Assembly (NCBI GenBank): GCA_021822495.1
Contig: JAKAQO010000006.1
Span: 1 to 64,000 of the forward strand
DNA: 64,000 bases
Direction: 5' to 3'
From: a bacterium
Lineage (GTDB): Bacteria > Elusimicrobiota > Elusimicrobia > UBA1565 > UBA9628
Within the stretch, counting starts at the first letter, position 1, and every line of letters begins with the position of its first letter. The notes below the pieces were generated by a model that saw nothing but the letters and a program-made list of their open reading frames with translations, searched no databases and was not told the origin of the DNA. Below are positions 49,312 through 57,968 of this stretch, piece by piece. Made by a program: the position numbers and the translations under genes.

Positions 49312-51293
49312 AAACGGTTGTCGCTATTGCTGGGCGTCCTAACACCGGCAAAACCACGCTTTTTAATTCCTTGACTGGCCTCAGCCAGCGGGTGGCTAAT
49401 TTCGCGGGCTGCACGGTTGACAGCGCCGTCGGCAATTTAAAAGACGGAGACGATTCTCTTGAGATTGTTGATTTACCGGGAACTTATTCCTTGCGGGCCA
49501 TTTCGCAAGACGAGAAAATCGCCTTCCAATTTTTGGAAGATTCTTCCCGAGATGAAAATTTAAAAGGTCATTTCTTTGTTCTTTGCGTGGCCGAAGCTTC
49601 CAATTTAGCCAGGGACCTCACCCTGGCCGAGGCTTTAAAAGAGCGCGGCTATTCCGTTGGGGTCGTGATCAATATGATGGATGAGGCGCGCCATAACGGA
49701 ATTGAAATTAATTTCAGCGGCCTTTCCCAAGAGTTGGGCTTTCCCGTGTTTCCAGCTTCGGCGCGTTATGGAGAAGGAGTGCCTGAGATTCGTTCTTTCA
49801 TTGCCTCTTTGCCGGAAAAATCTAATTTGAGCTTGAGCGTAGACAAGTCTTTTGCCTCTATTGACGAGGAAGAAAAAAAATCCCACGCGCGGGTGGAAGA
49901 GGCTCTGTTGAAAATGGTGTTCCTGCCTGACGGAGAAATCCTTTCCACGGTCGAGCGTTCGATTCAAATTGATCGCAAACTCTTTCATCCGGTTTTAGGA
50001 CCCTTGATTTTAGCCGCGACGCTTTTTTTTGTCTTTGAATCTCTTTTCACCTTGGGGCGTCCTCTCTCGGATGCCTTGGGTCTCTGGTTTAGCGCCGGAA
50101 CGGAATGGTTGCGGGGGCAAATTCCCGGCAGTTTTCTTTCCAGTCTTGTGTGCGATGGAATTTTGGCCGGAATTTCGGCTGTGGCGACTTTTATTCCGCA
50201 GATTGCGATTTTATTTACGCTGATCGGCTTTTTGGAACAGAGCGGATATTTGCCGCGCGCGGGAGTGATGCTTGACCGCGCTTTCAGGCCCTTTGGGTTG
50301 GATGGAAAGGTCTTTGTTCCATTTCTGTCTTCTTTTGCCTGCGCTATTCCCGGGGTTATGGCCGCAAGAACTATCGCCGATGAAAAAAAGCGTTTGGCCG
50401 CGATTTTTCTTTGTCCTCTCATGACCTGTTCAGCCCGCATTCCCGTCTATACGCTCATTATCGCGGCTTTTGTTCCGGCGTCTCTTAGGATTTTTGGATT
50501 GAGCGCTCAGGCTCTTGTGATGGCGGGTCTCTACGTTTTTGGCATTGTCGCGGCCCTTCTTTTCGCTTTGGCCTTAAAATTGGGTCGGGCCGAGGACCAT
50601 TTCACCATCCCTTTGACCGTTTTGCCGCCCTACCGCTTTCCGCATCTGCGGGAAATGGCCATCTACGTCTGGGTGCGTTCCTCTCATTTTTTAATTAAGG
50701 CGGGAAAGATTATTTTTACCATTAGCCTTATTCTTTGGGTTGTGGCCTCTTTCCCTAAAAATCCCCAAAGCGTGCCGATTAAGGCGGAGATCGCGAACAT
50801 TCGTTCCTCCCAGGTTCTATCCGAGGCTTCCAAGGCGAAATTGGCGGACCTTCAGTTTCAGGCGCAGTCCTTGGATTTAGAGTCCAGCCTCTTAAGCCAT
50901 ATCGGAAAATTCATCGAACCTGTCTTTAAACCCATTGGCTATGATTGGCGCATCAGCGTTGCGGTCATCGCGTCTTTAAGCGCCCGGGAGGTTTTTGTCG
51001 GGACCTTGGGCACTCTTTTTTCCGTCAGCGGAGAGGCGGAGCCTTCCCGGGGCTTGATTGATAGTTTGAGAAATGCGCGTAATGCCGCGGGAGGGCCGGC
51101 TTACACCTTGGCGACGGCGGTGAGTTTGCTCATTTTCTTTGCGATCGCGCTACAGTGTTTGTCTACTTTTATCGTCGTTGGTCGGGAAACCGGCGGTTGG
51201 AAATGGCCGCTCATTCAGTTCTCAAGTTTCTTTGTGGTGGCCTATTCCTTGTCCTGGGTGGGTTTTCATCTCACGTCTTATTTGATGAAATAG
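49308..51293 (+). CDS. feoB: Ferrous iron transporter FeoB
   Basis: A 661-residue protein. The N-terminal G domain has G1 GRPNTGKTTLF, G3 DLPGTYSL, and NMMDEA for G4. The membrane part has the two Gate repeats: AGVMLDRAFRPFGLDGKVFVPFLSSFACAIPGVMAAR with the conserved cysteine, and the C-terminal SLSAREVFVGTLGTLF. It takes up Fe(II). The start is GTG. A little shorter than E. coli FeoB because the G-domain tail is reduced. The stop is followed by a palindrome pair. Confidence 0.96.
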   Translation: MKTVVAIAGRPNTGKTTLFNSLTGLSQRVANFAGCTVDSAVGNLKDGDDSLEIVDLPGTYSLRAISQDEKIAFQFLEDSSRDENLKGHFFVLCVAEASNLARDLTLAEALKERGYSVGVVINMMDEARHNGIEINFSGLSQELGFPVFPASARYGEGVPEIRSFIASLPEKSNLSLSVDKSFASIDEEEKKSHARVEEALLKMVFLPDGEILSTVERSIQIDRKLFHPVLGPLILAATLFFVFESLFTLGRPLSDALGLWFSAGTEWLRGQIPGSFLSSLVCDGILAGISAVATFIPQIAILFTLIGFLEQSGYLPRAGVMLDRAFRPFGLDGKVFVPFLSSFACAIPGVMAARTIADEKKRLAAIFLCPLMTCSARIPVYTLIIAAFVPASLRIFGLSAQALVMAGLYVFGIVAALLFALALKLGRAEDHFTIPLTVLPPYRFPHLREMAIYVWVRSSHFLIKAGKIIFTISLILWVVASFPKNPQSVPIKAEIANIRSSQVLSEASKAKLADLQFQAQSLDLESSLLSHIGKFIEPVFKPIGYDWRISVAVIASLSAREVFVGTLGTLFSVSGEAEPSRGLIDSLRNARNAAGGPAYTLATAVSLLIFFAIALQCLSTFIVVGRETGGWKWPLIQFSSFFVVAYSLSWVGFHLTSYLMK

Positions 51294-51295
51294 CA

Positions 51296-51318
51296 AAAAA
51301 GGGGACAGTCCCCTTTTT
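51296..51318. repeat. GGGGACAGTCCCC palindrome (copy 1 of an inverted pair)
   Basis: AAAAAGGGGACAGTCCCC then TTTTT, perfect apart from the centre base. Placed three bases after the feoB stop. The centre base is A. Confidence 0.88.
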
Positions 51319-51330
51319 GGCTAAGGTTAT

Positions 51331-51357
51331 AAAGAAAGGGGACTGTCCCCTTTTCTT
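51331..51357. repeat. GGGGACTGTCCCC palindrome (copy 2 of an inverted pair)
   Basis: AAAGAAAGGGGACTGTCCCC then TTTTCTT; the centre base is T, so it is inverted relative to copy 1 about 13 bases away. It ends inside the stop codon of the convergent ankyrin-caspase gene. Confidence 0.85.
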
Positions 51358-52936
51358 ACCGGAAGGTAAACAGGGTGCCGGAGGTGTTTCCAGCCAAAAC
51401 TGGAACTTGGTCTCGACCTTGGGCGGCGGCTTTTTCCCGTACGCGGATTTTAAGATAATCAAATAAGGACCTCGGGGTTAAATTCCGATGCTTTTGATCT
51501 GCGCGGTCAATTCCCCGAAGATAATAATACGTGAAAAGCCCGTGGCCCTGGCTTTCCAAGATGCCCGCCGTCTCATCGCCCTTGGCCGCCGCAAAGACCA
51601 GGAGTTTCCCGGCCGGAGGGGTGAGCGATTCGACTTTAGAGACTAAGGGCTTGACATTGTCGGCGATGACGGATCTTTCTCCGCTTCCGGAAAAACAGCT
51701 GTCTAGGACGACGATAACCCGTTTGGCGTTTAAGGAATTTAAGTCCTTGTAAAGCTCGGAAATGGAAAGGGCGGTTTGAGCGAGGAAATTAGGATCCCCG
51801 TCTACAGGAACCAGATAGGCCGCTCCCGATTTAACATCCGGCGCCCCGTGTCCTGAAAAGTAGATAAAGACTCTTCCATCTGATTTTGCGTGTTTGGGAA
51901 GCCAGTCCTCGACGTAGCCTAGAATATCGCTTTTAGTGGCCTGGTCGTTAATGAGGGTTTTGATTTGCCATTCGGGAAAGCCCAGAGCGATGAGATGCGC
52001 CTTGACCGCCTCGGCGTCCCGGTTGGCGAATTTGGCGTGGGGTAAATCATGAATATAGCGGTTGATGCCGATAACCAGCGCGATGTCGTGCGGACGCTCC
52101 GGCAGACGGTAAAGCGGAGAATCAACATCCGAGAAATAGATTTTCTTTGGCGGTGGGGGCGCGGACGGCATTTCGCTTGAGGCAGAGCTAATCAAAGAAG
52201 AGATATCCTCATGGCCGGCAATATTGGCGATGTCGGCGGCTGTTTCGTTTTGGGCGTTTTCAAGATTCGGGTCGGCGCCGTCTTTAAGGAGAGTTTTAAC
52301 TGCGTCGGCGTATCCGCTGCGAGCCGCATACATTAAAGCCGTCCAGCCGTTATTGTCACGCGCGTTGATATTGGCGCCCGCCTCCATCAATGGTTTGATG
52401 ACCCCGATATTGTCGTTTTGGGCCGCGACCATGAGAGCCGTCTTCCCGGATTTATTCTTGGCGTTGACATTGCCTTTGTGCTGGATTAAATCTTCCGCCA
52501 TTCCAGGATAGCCGCCTTCCGCCGCGATCATGAGAGAGGTCCATCCGGCGTTATTTTCCGCGTTGACCTTGGCGCCGGCGCGCAAAAGAACTCGAACCAC
52601 GTTGTCATGGCCATAATCGGCGGCCTGCATTAAGGCGGTCCATTTGCCGTCATCATGGGTGTCAACCTTTGCCCCCATCTTAATCAGGTATCGGGCGATG
52701 CGGGGATGCCCGGTCATAGCGGTCCACATAAGAGGAGTACGTCCGATGTCGTCTCTTAAATTGACGTCGGCCCCGCGGGATAAAGCGCGCTTAAGGGCTC
52801 CTAGGCGCCCTAGCATGGCAGCTTCGATGAGATCGTCGTTCGGGGTTGCGCGCGCGCGAGGGGCTGAGAACAAACTTAAGAGAAGCAAAAAAACCCCGGC
52901 AACTAAATTTCGGGAGATCGTAATTTTTTTATCCAT
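51356..52936 (-). CDS. Exported ankyrin-repeat caspase-like (peptidase C14) protein
   Basis: A 526-residue protein. The signal peptide (residues 1-30, ending PRARA) is followed by about six ankyrin repeats (35-250; RTPLMWTAMTGHPRIARYLI, WTALMQAADYGHDNVVRVLL and others). A proline-rich link leads to a caspase-like domain: H363 in YFSGHG and C414 in LDSCFSGSG form the catalytic pair. The order (HG, then DxCxxG about 50 residues later) is that of metacaspase-type C14 peptidases. Ankyrin repeats bind protein partners. It would act in the periplasm or outside the cell. The start GTG/ATG choice is clear (ATG 52936). No substrate is known. Confidence 0.9.
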   Translation of the reverse strand: MDKKITISRNLVAGVFLLLLSLFSAPRARATPNDDLIEAAMLGRLGALKRALSRGADVNLRDDIGRTPLMWTAMTGHPRIARYLIKMGAKVDTHDDGKWTALMQAADYGHDNVVRVLLRAGAKVNAENNAGWTSLMIAAEGGYPGMAEDLIQHKGNVNAKNKSGKTALMVAAQNDNIGVIKPLMEAGANINARDNNGWTALMYAARSGYADAVKTLLKDGADPNLENAQNETAADIANIAGHEDISSLISSASSEMPSAPPPPKKIYFSDVDSPLYRLPERPHDIALVIGINRYIHDLPHAKFANRDAEAVKAHLIALGFPEWQIKTLINDQATKSDILGYVEDWLPKHAKSDGRVFIYFSGHGAPDVKSGAAYLVPVDGDPNFLAQTALSISELYKDLNSLNAKRVIVVLDSCFSGSGERSVIADNVKPLVSKVESLTPPAGKLLVFAAAKGDETAGILESQGHGLFTYYYLRGIDRADQKHRNLTPRSLFDYLKIRVREKAAAQGRDQVPVLAGNTSGTLFTFR

Positions 52937-53066
52937 TTTTTGGCCGCGAATATAGTTTAGGGCCTTTATTTCTCTCTGTCAAGGGGAACTTTTTTTGGGG
53001 GTAAGCCGTAAGAGTAGTGACCGGAATAAATTCCGGAGACTTCAGGAAATAAAAGGAGGAGTAATT

Positions 53067-53516
53067 ATGGATAAGCATCGCAGAATCGTGACGGCTCAAG
53101 TCGGGGCGGCCTTGTTGGCCGCGCTTTTACCCTTCGGCGCGTGGGGGGCAAACTCGAAGAAGACGGGAGGACGAGGGCGTTGGATGGAGGAATTGGGGCT
53201 GAGCTCGACCCAGGTTCCCAAACTCTTGGAGGTTTTGGGAACCCATCGCGAGAAATTGTCTCCGCTTTTTTCGCGGAGACGGCAAATTCTCGCGCAATTA
53301 TCCCAGGAACTTAAGGCTAAAGCCCCCGAAAGTCAAATTGAGGCGACCCTCCAAGCCTTTGACCAAGTCAAGGAGCGCATGAGAAAAGCCAACGAAGAGT
53401 TTATCGAAGGGGAGAACGCGGTCTTAACACCCCTTCAACGAGCCAAACTCATTGTCTCGCGTTCCTTGAGATATCAGAAAAAGCGCGCGCAATTAAAGTC
53501 GAAAAAAACCTCTTAA
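53067..53516 (+). CDS. Spy/CpxP-like exported protein
   Basis: A 149-residue protein. AAGGAGG lies 6-10 bases before the ATG at 53067 (a frame from 52995 is not needed). The signal peptide ends AWGA (about 27-30). The mature helical domain has LGLSSTQVPKLLEV, a long charged helix (KAKAPESQIEATLQAFDQVKERMRKANEEF) and the LTPLQ motif (LTPLQRAKLIV) typical of LTxxQ/Spy/CpxP periplasmic chaperones. It ends with a basic tail. It may help in metal or envelope stress. Confidence 0.78.
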   Translation: MDKHRRIVTAQVGAALLAALLPFGAWGANSKKTGGRGRWMEELGLSSTQVPKLLEVLGTHREKLSPLFSRRRQILAQLSQELKAKAPESQIEATLQAFDQVKERMRKANEEFIEGENAVLTPLQRAKLIVSRSLRYQKKRAQLKSKKTS

Positions 53517-53523
53517 GGTTTAC

Positions 53524-53559
53524 GGGGAGGAATTGGGGGGCGGTTCCCAATTCCTCCCC
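53524..53559 (+). terminator. Long perfect hairpin after the Spy-like gene
   Basis: GGGGAGGAATTGGG, eight bases, CCCAATTCCTCCCC: a perfect 14-base stem. No T-run follows, so a terminator role is likely but not certain. Confidence 0.6.
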
Positions 53560-53584
53560 GGCAGGAAAGTGATAAAATTTCAGC

Positions 53585-54640
53585 GTGTGGAATTTAAAAC
53601 AATCCGCGAAACACCTGGAAGAAAGAAGTAAGGCTTATCTGCGCTCTCATTTGATAAGCCTTTTGCCAAATCCCCATCCAGTTGAGGGGGCGTTAGATGT
53701 AAAATCCGTTTCCCGAATCCTGGCCGTTCGCCCCGACGCGAGATTGGGAAATATTCTTCTTTTAACCCCGGCTTTGCGCTTAATCAAAGAGGCTTTTCCT
53801 TTCGCAAAGACAGAGGTTTTGATGCCGGGAGCCTATGCCGAGGCTCTTAAATTTAACCCTTGCGTGTCCCAAGTTTTGACTGTTCGGGAGTGGCCGCTGA
53901 CTCGGTTTTACGGCTATGATATTGTCTTTGATTTTTCTTCCTATCACGCATTTTCTTTATCCGGAGCGTTTTGGAGCGCCTGGTCCGAGGCGCGGAGGAG
54001 AATTGGTTACCGGCGGGGAGAAGCGGAAAAATTTCTTAACGATCTTGTCGATTGTCCGGTAGAAAAATTACATGAGACCGTTAATCTGGCGCGCTTGGTT
54101 CGTCACGCGGCGGCGGGGGCGGCTTTGACATCGGATGAAAATTTGAGGCTTGAGTGGCATTTCGGCCCGGGCGAAAAAGAAGAGGGAGAAAAATTTTGGC
54201 GAGAGCGCGGCCTGGATCAAGAAACGGTCGCTCTTTTTATTGGCGCGCGGGATCAAAAACGCTTGCCGGTTTCCTGGTTTTTGGAAATGGCTTCCCTTTT
54301 GCGCGCACAGGGCAGAAAAACGGCTCTTCTGGGGGGACCAGCGGAGAGGCGTATCATTCAAGATTTATCATTGCCAGAAGGCGTGGTCTTACTTCCTGAA
54401 ATGCCTTTGAGAAAATTTGCCGCGGCCTTGTCGAACGCAAGAGCCGTCTTAACGGCGGACACGGGGCCGATGCACTTATGCGTGGCTCTCAATATCCCGA
54501 CGGTTCAAATGTTTAGCCGTTCCGAACCCTGGCGGTATGGCTATTCTCATTGGCCGCCTCATCAAATCATTGAGACTCCCGGGCGGCTGGCCACCGTGGA
54601 AGAGGTCTGGCCAGTTCTTTTAAGGCTTCTTAACCGCTGA
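53585..54640 (+). CDS. GT9-family (heptosyltransferase-like) glycosyltransferase
   Basis: A 351-residue protein, GTG start. The RPDARLGNILLLTPALRLI start, the AVLTADTGPMHLCVALNIPTVQMF motif and SEPWRYGYS end mark GT9, which adds heptose to the lipopolysaccharide core from ADP-heptose. The exact acceptor is not known. Its 3' end overlaps the convergent DUF4340 gene by 21 bases, with no terminator between. Confidence 0.9.
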   Translation: MWNLKQSAKHLEERSKAYLRSHLISLLPNPHPVEGALDVKSVSRILAVRPDARLGNILLLTPALRLIKEAFPFAKTEVLMPGAYAEALKFNPCVSQVLTVREWPLTRFYGYDIVFDFSSYHAFSLSGAFWSAWSEARRRIGYRRGEAEKFLNDLVDCPVEKLHETVNLARLVRHAAAGAALTSDENLRLEWHFGPGEKEEGEKFWRERGLDQETVALFIGARDQKRLPVSWFLEMASLLRAQGRKTALLGGPAERRIIQDLSLPEGVVLLPEMPLRKFAAALSNARAVLTADTGPMHLCVALNIPTVQMFSRSEPWRYGYSHWPPHQIIETPGRLATVEEVWPVLLRLLNR

Positions 54641-55573
54641 AGTCCTGACTTTGGGGATAATTTTCCGAAGCGGGCTTGACATCATTGCACGGGTTCCCAG
54701 CTTTGCGCGAAGCGGCCGTTGCGGCTTTTGCGGAAGAAGACTCGTGATTTCATAGGCTGAAACCAGGACAATGATATTGCGGTCTTGTGATTTCGCGTAG
54801 TAATAAACCGGCTTTCCAGATTTAACAGGTTGTGGATTTCCAATGATCCACTCAATATTTTGTTTTCCAGCCGTGGCTTTAAAAATAAAAAGCGGTTTTT
54901 TAAAAGGATTTTTTTTCGGAAGGTCTTGATTGACAAATTCGGTAATCCTGAGCCCAAAGACCGTAGGCCAGGTGGGGCTTGAGGGAAATAAGGTGTAACT
55001 TTTTCCATGTCGCGGCGCGACTTCGATGGATTTCGGCATGCCATAGGTTCTGGGGAAAAAAGCGCGTTCTCTAAAGTTATCGGGGTCCTGGGTCAAGCGC
55101 GAAGAATTGAGGCCGGAGGTGATGTAAACTTCCGGGCGATTGGAATAGCGGAAATAGGCGGAGTTCCAGCCGAAGGCTTGGCGGCCAAAATAGCCGTCTA
55201 AAATGGGCTTAGGGCTGATGGCGGCATAGGCGATGAGGTGCGCGGCGGAAGTTGAAATTCCGTAATCGGAATAAGAGGCGGGGTCTTTAGTCGCGACATC
55301 TTCTAAAATAATGCTGGGCAGGGCTTGGACGATTTGGGACGTGGAATCTTGGTCCGCGACATCTTGCACCGGTTTTTTAACTTCCCAAATTTTTTGATTC
55401 TTGACGAGCTCAACTGATTTCCCCTGATAGGAAATTTCGAGACGCTCAATTTGATTAGGCTTAACTCCCTCAAGAATCGGCGCGCGGGTGATGCGCGCGT
55501 TGTCAATGGCGATCCAAATCAAGGCGCCGAAAGTCGCAACGAAAAGAGCGGAAAGAATTAAGATTTTCTTCAT
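54620..55573 (-). CDS. DUF4340-domain membrane-anchored protein
   Basis: A 317-residue protein. Residues 4-24 form a membrane anchor. The body (GVKPNQIERLEISYQGKSVELVKNQKIWEVKKPVQDVADQDSTSQIVQAL) matches DUF4340, which is often coded next to Gld-type ABC transporters. The function is not known. It follows the GldG-like gene after 15 bases, so it is the last gene of the transporter operon. Confidence 0.85.
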   Translation of the reverse strand: MKKILILSALFVATFGALIWIAIDNARITRAPILEGVKPNQIERLEISYQGKSVELVKNQKIWEVKKPVQDVADQDSTSQIVQALPSIILEDVATKDPASYSDYGISTSAAHLIAYAAISPKPILDGYFGRQAFGWNSAYFRYSNRPEVYITSGLNSSRLTQDPDNFRERAFFPRTYGMPKSIEVAPRHGKSYTLFPSSPTWPTVFGLRITEFVNQDLPKKNPFKKPLFIFKATAGKQNIEWIIGNPQPVKSGKPVYYYAKSQDRNIIVLVSAYEITSLLPQKPQRPLRAKLGTRAMMSSPLRKIIPKVRTSAVKKP

Positions 55574-55588
55574 ATTCGTTAAGACCTT

Positions 55589-57211
55589 TTAAGATGAGAT
55601 GGGCGTTGGTTCTTCTGGGCTCGGCGCATCTTGAGTTTCTTGCGCGGATTCCCCGCCGTAAAGCGCAATCATTTTGCGTCTTCGCCTCATTTGTCTCCAG
55701 TAGCTGAGTCCTCCATACGCCAAAAGCATGAAGGGCAGGAAAAGAATCATGCCGTATTTGACCAAAAGGCGCATTTTATCCGACAAGGGGCGAAGCGGGC
55801 GATAGGTCATGCCCTTGCCGCGAATGGACAATAAATCGCTGTCCTCGCAAGACCACTCAAGCAGGTTTTCTAAAAAGACTGAACTCGTTTGTCTATTGGC
55901 GAAATGCGAATCTAAAACGTAGGCGGTGGGCACGATAATCGCTCTTGAGCTTTTGTGCGGAGTCAAGGACGGGGTTCCTTCGGGCGCCGGAAATTCTCCA
56001 GAGACAAGACCCGCCAGAGAAAAGGGGCCGCGCTTGTCTTTGGCTAGATTGGCGGAACTTTGGGTGATTCCAATGCTATAGGAATTTTTAAGCCAGCTGT
56101 TGGGTGTGGAATCGGCCAGGGACTCATATTTGAGGCCTGACTCCGTGGAAGTCGAAGCGAAAATAGGATGAACAAAAGGGAGGGTTACGCCCTGAAGATG
56201 TTCGACCGCAGGGTTCGATTGGTTAAAGTGAGTGGCGACGGGAAGATAGGGATATTGCTGAATTCTCATCGCGACAAATTGGCCGATGTTCTGTTGAAAC
56301 TCGACGTTTTCTGATTGCGCGTCCACCACAAATCCATTCGGGATATCAAGTCCCCAATCTTTGAAAAGCGGGCTTAAGCCTAGACTCATCGGCGCGCTGT
56401 AAAAGGCCTGGAAATTGACCGAACGCCGGTTAAAAAGGATGCCAAGGGGCTTCCCTGAGAAGAGCCAGCTTCGCAAGGCTTGAATATCCTGGTCCTTAAA
56501 TTTTTGCGTAGGCCCCAAAATCCAAAGAGCCGAGACGTCCGACGGAACGGCGGAACTTAGGTTGACGGTTTTTAAATTGAGGTCTTCTCTCATTGGGGCG
56601 AAGAGGCTCGAGGCCGAAGGATCTCCCGGATTTTTTTCGCCGTGCCCAACGACAAAGCCGACGGTGGGTAAAACGGGATCGGCAAGTTTCTTAATGCGGC
56701 TTGTGATTTGATACTCCAAGTCCGAGGTGTCTTGAAGAAAAGGAATGACTTGGCTACGGCCCTTATAAAGGAGGGCTAGGCCCATATAAGCGGTCTTAAC
56801 CTCGAACTTGTCCTTGGCCATGACGTTGACCTGGATTGGGGAAATCCCCAAAGCCTGGGCGTCGTCTTTTCTTTTTTGCGACATGTTGGGGTCGAGAAAT
56901 TCGACCGTGATATGTCCGTGCGCGGCGGATTTATACTCGCCCAATAAATCGCGGAGATAATTCTCGTTAAGCCCGTAGGGGGGCGGAAGATTGGGCGTGA
57001 AGTAAACCTTGACGATCAGGTTGTCGGTCAATTTGGAAAGGATGTGCTTGGTTCCCTTGGAAATCGAATAAACATGTCCGGCGGAGAAATCCATTCGGGA
57101 ATAGACATAGTAAGAAATTCCGTTCACGGCGGCCAAGGTTCCAATGAGAAGCAAAGTGCCTAAGCCGGAAAACAAAAGCCGCCGAACTTTAGCCTTTAGT
57201 TCTTCGGCCAT
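55589..57211 (-). CDS. GldG-like protein of an ABC transporter
   Basis: A 540-residue protein with one N-terminal (17-38) and one C-terminal (490-510) membrane segment. The N-terminal region (YSRMDFSAGHVYSISKGTKHILSKL, VKVYFTPNLPP, EYKSAAHGHITVEFLDPN) is the GldG/ABC_transp_aux pattern, and the IQVNVMAKDKFEVKTAYMGLALLY and GHGEKNPG parts follow. GldG works with GldA and GldF in gliding bacteria, but relatives are widespread without gliding. It overlaps the permease gene by one base. Confidence 0.87.
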   Translation of the reverse strand: MAEELKAKVRRLLFSGLGTLLLIGTLAAVNGISYYVYSRMDFSAGHVYSISKGTKHILSKLTDNLIVKVYFTPNLPPPYGLNENYLRDLLGEYKSAAHGHITVEFLDPNMSQKRKDDAQALGISPIQVNVMAKDKFEVKTAYMGLALLYKGRSQVIPFLQDTSDLEYQITSRIKKLADPVLPTVGFVVGHGEKNPGDPSASSLFAPMREDLNLKTVNLSSAVPSDVSALWILGPTQKFKDQDIQALRSWLFSGKPLGILFNRRSVNFQAFYSAPMSLGLSPLFKDWGLDIPNGFVVDAQSENVEFQQNIGQFVAMRIQQYPYLPVATHFNQSNPAVEHLQGVTLPFVHPIFASTSTESGLKYESLADSTPNSWLKNSYSIGITQSSANLAKDKRGPFSLAGLVSGEFPAPEGTPSLTPHKSSRAIIVPTAYVLDSHFANRQTSSVFLENLLEWSCEDSDLLSIRGKGMTYRPLRPLSDKMRLLVKYGMILFLPFMLLAYGGLSYWRQMRRRRKMIALYGGESAQETQDAPSPEEPTPISS

Positions 57212-57963
57212 TAGCTGATTCTCCTATGGCTGAGTTTCTGGGCCGTTAAATAAAGGAAGATGAAGATAAACGAGGCGAAATAAAGCAGGTCCCGCGTATC
57301 CAAGACGCCTTTGCCGAGCGTCTGCATGTGAGAATCAAGACCGATGAAATCGAGAATTCCCGAAAGCCCTGCGGGAAGAAAGATGGCGAACTTGCCAATG
57401 ACGACAAAGCTAAACCCGATCAAAAACGCCGTGATAAAAGACACAATTTGGTTTTTGCTGAAAGAAGAAGTGTAGAGCCCCGCCGCCCCGATCAAAAGGC
57501 CTTCAAAAATGAGGGCCAGCAATGTTCCCATGGATTCGCCCCAATCTAAATGAGCTGGAGGGGCGACCAAAAATGCCAGACAAATGGCGAAAAACAAAAG
57601 CGCTGCGATGACCAACGCGTAAAGGGCGGCAAAGCCGAGATATTTTCCCAAAACGATGTCCCAGTCTTCCAGGGGAAATGTCGCCAGGGTCTCAAAGGTT
57701 CCGGATTTAAGTTCTTCCGACATGAGGCCCATGGTCAGCGCCGGAACGAAAAAAGAAAGGATGATGGGCTCAAAATCAATGAGAGTTTTAATGGTCGCTT
57801 GTCCAACCAGAAACAGGGGCGCCATGAATAAATATCCGGTTAAAAGATAAAAGACAAAAAGAGCGACGTAGGTGGACGGCGATTCCAGAGCGACGCGAAG
57901 GCCTTTGTGCGCGAGGGCCTTAACGGCATGAGCTTGAAACAGCGGTTCTTCTTTGGTTTTCAT
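57211..57963 (-). CDS. ABC-2 type permease (GldF-like)
   Basis: A 250-residue protein with six hydrophobic segments. Motif-like parts PSTYVALFVFYLLTGYLF, ALTMGLMSEELKSGTFETLATFPLEDWDIVLGKYLG match the ABC-2 export permease of the GldF type. It sits between the ATPase and the GldG-like gene. The exported substrate is unknown. Confidence 0.9.
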   Translation of the reverse strand: MKTKEEPLFQAHAVKALAHKGLRVALESPSTYVALFVFYLLTGYLFMAPLFLVGQATIKTLIDFEPIILSFFVPALTMGLMSEELKSGTFETLATFPLEDWDIVLGKYLGFAALYALVIAALLFFAICLAFLVAPPAHLDWGESMGTLLALIFEGLLIGAAGLYTSSFSKNQIVSFITAFLIGFSFVVIGKFAIFLPAGLSGILDFIGLDSHMQTLGKGVLDTRDLLYFASFIFIFLYLTAQKLSHRRIS

Positions 57964-57968
57964 GGCGA

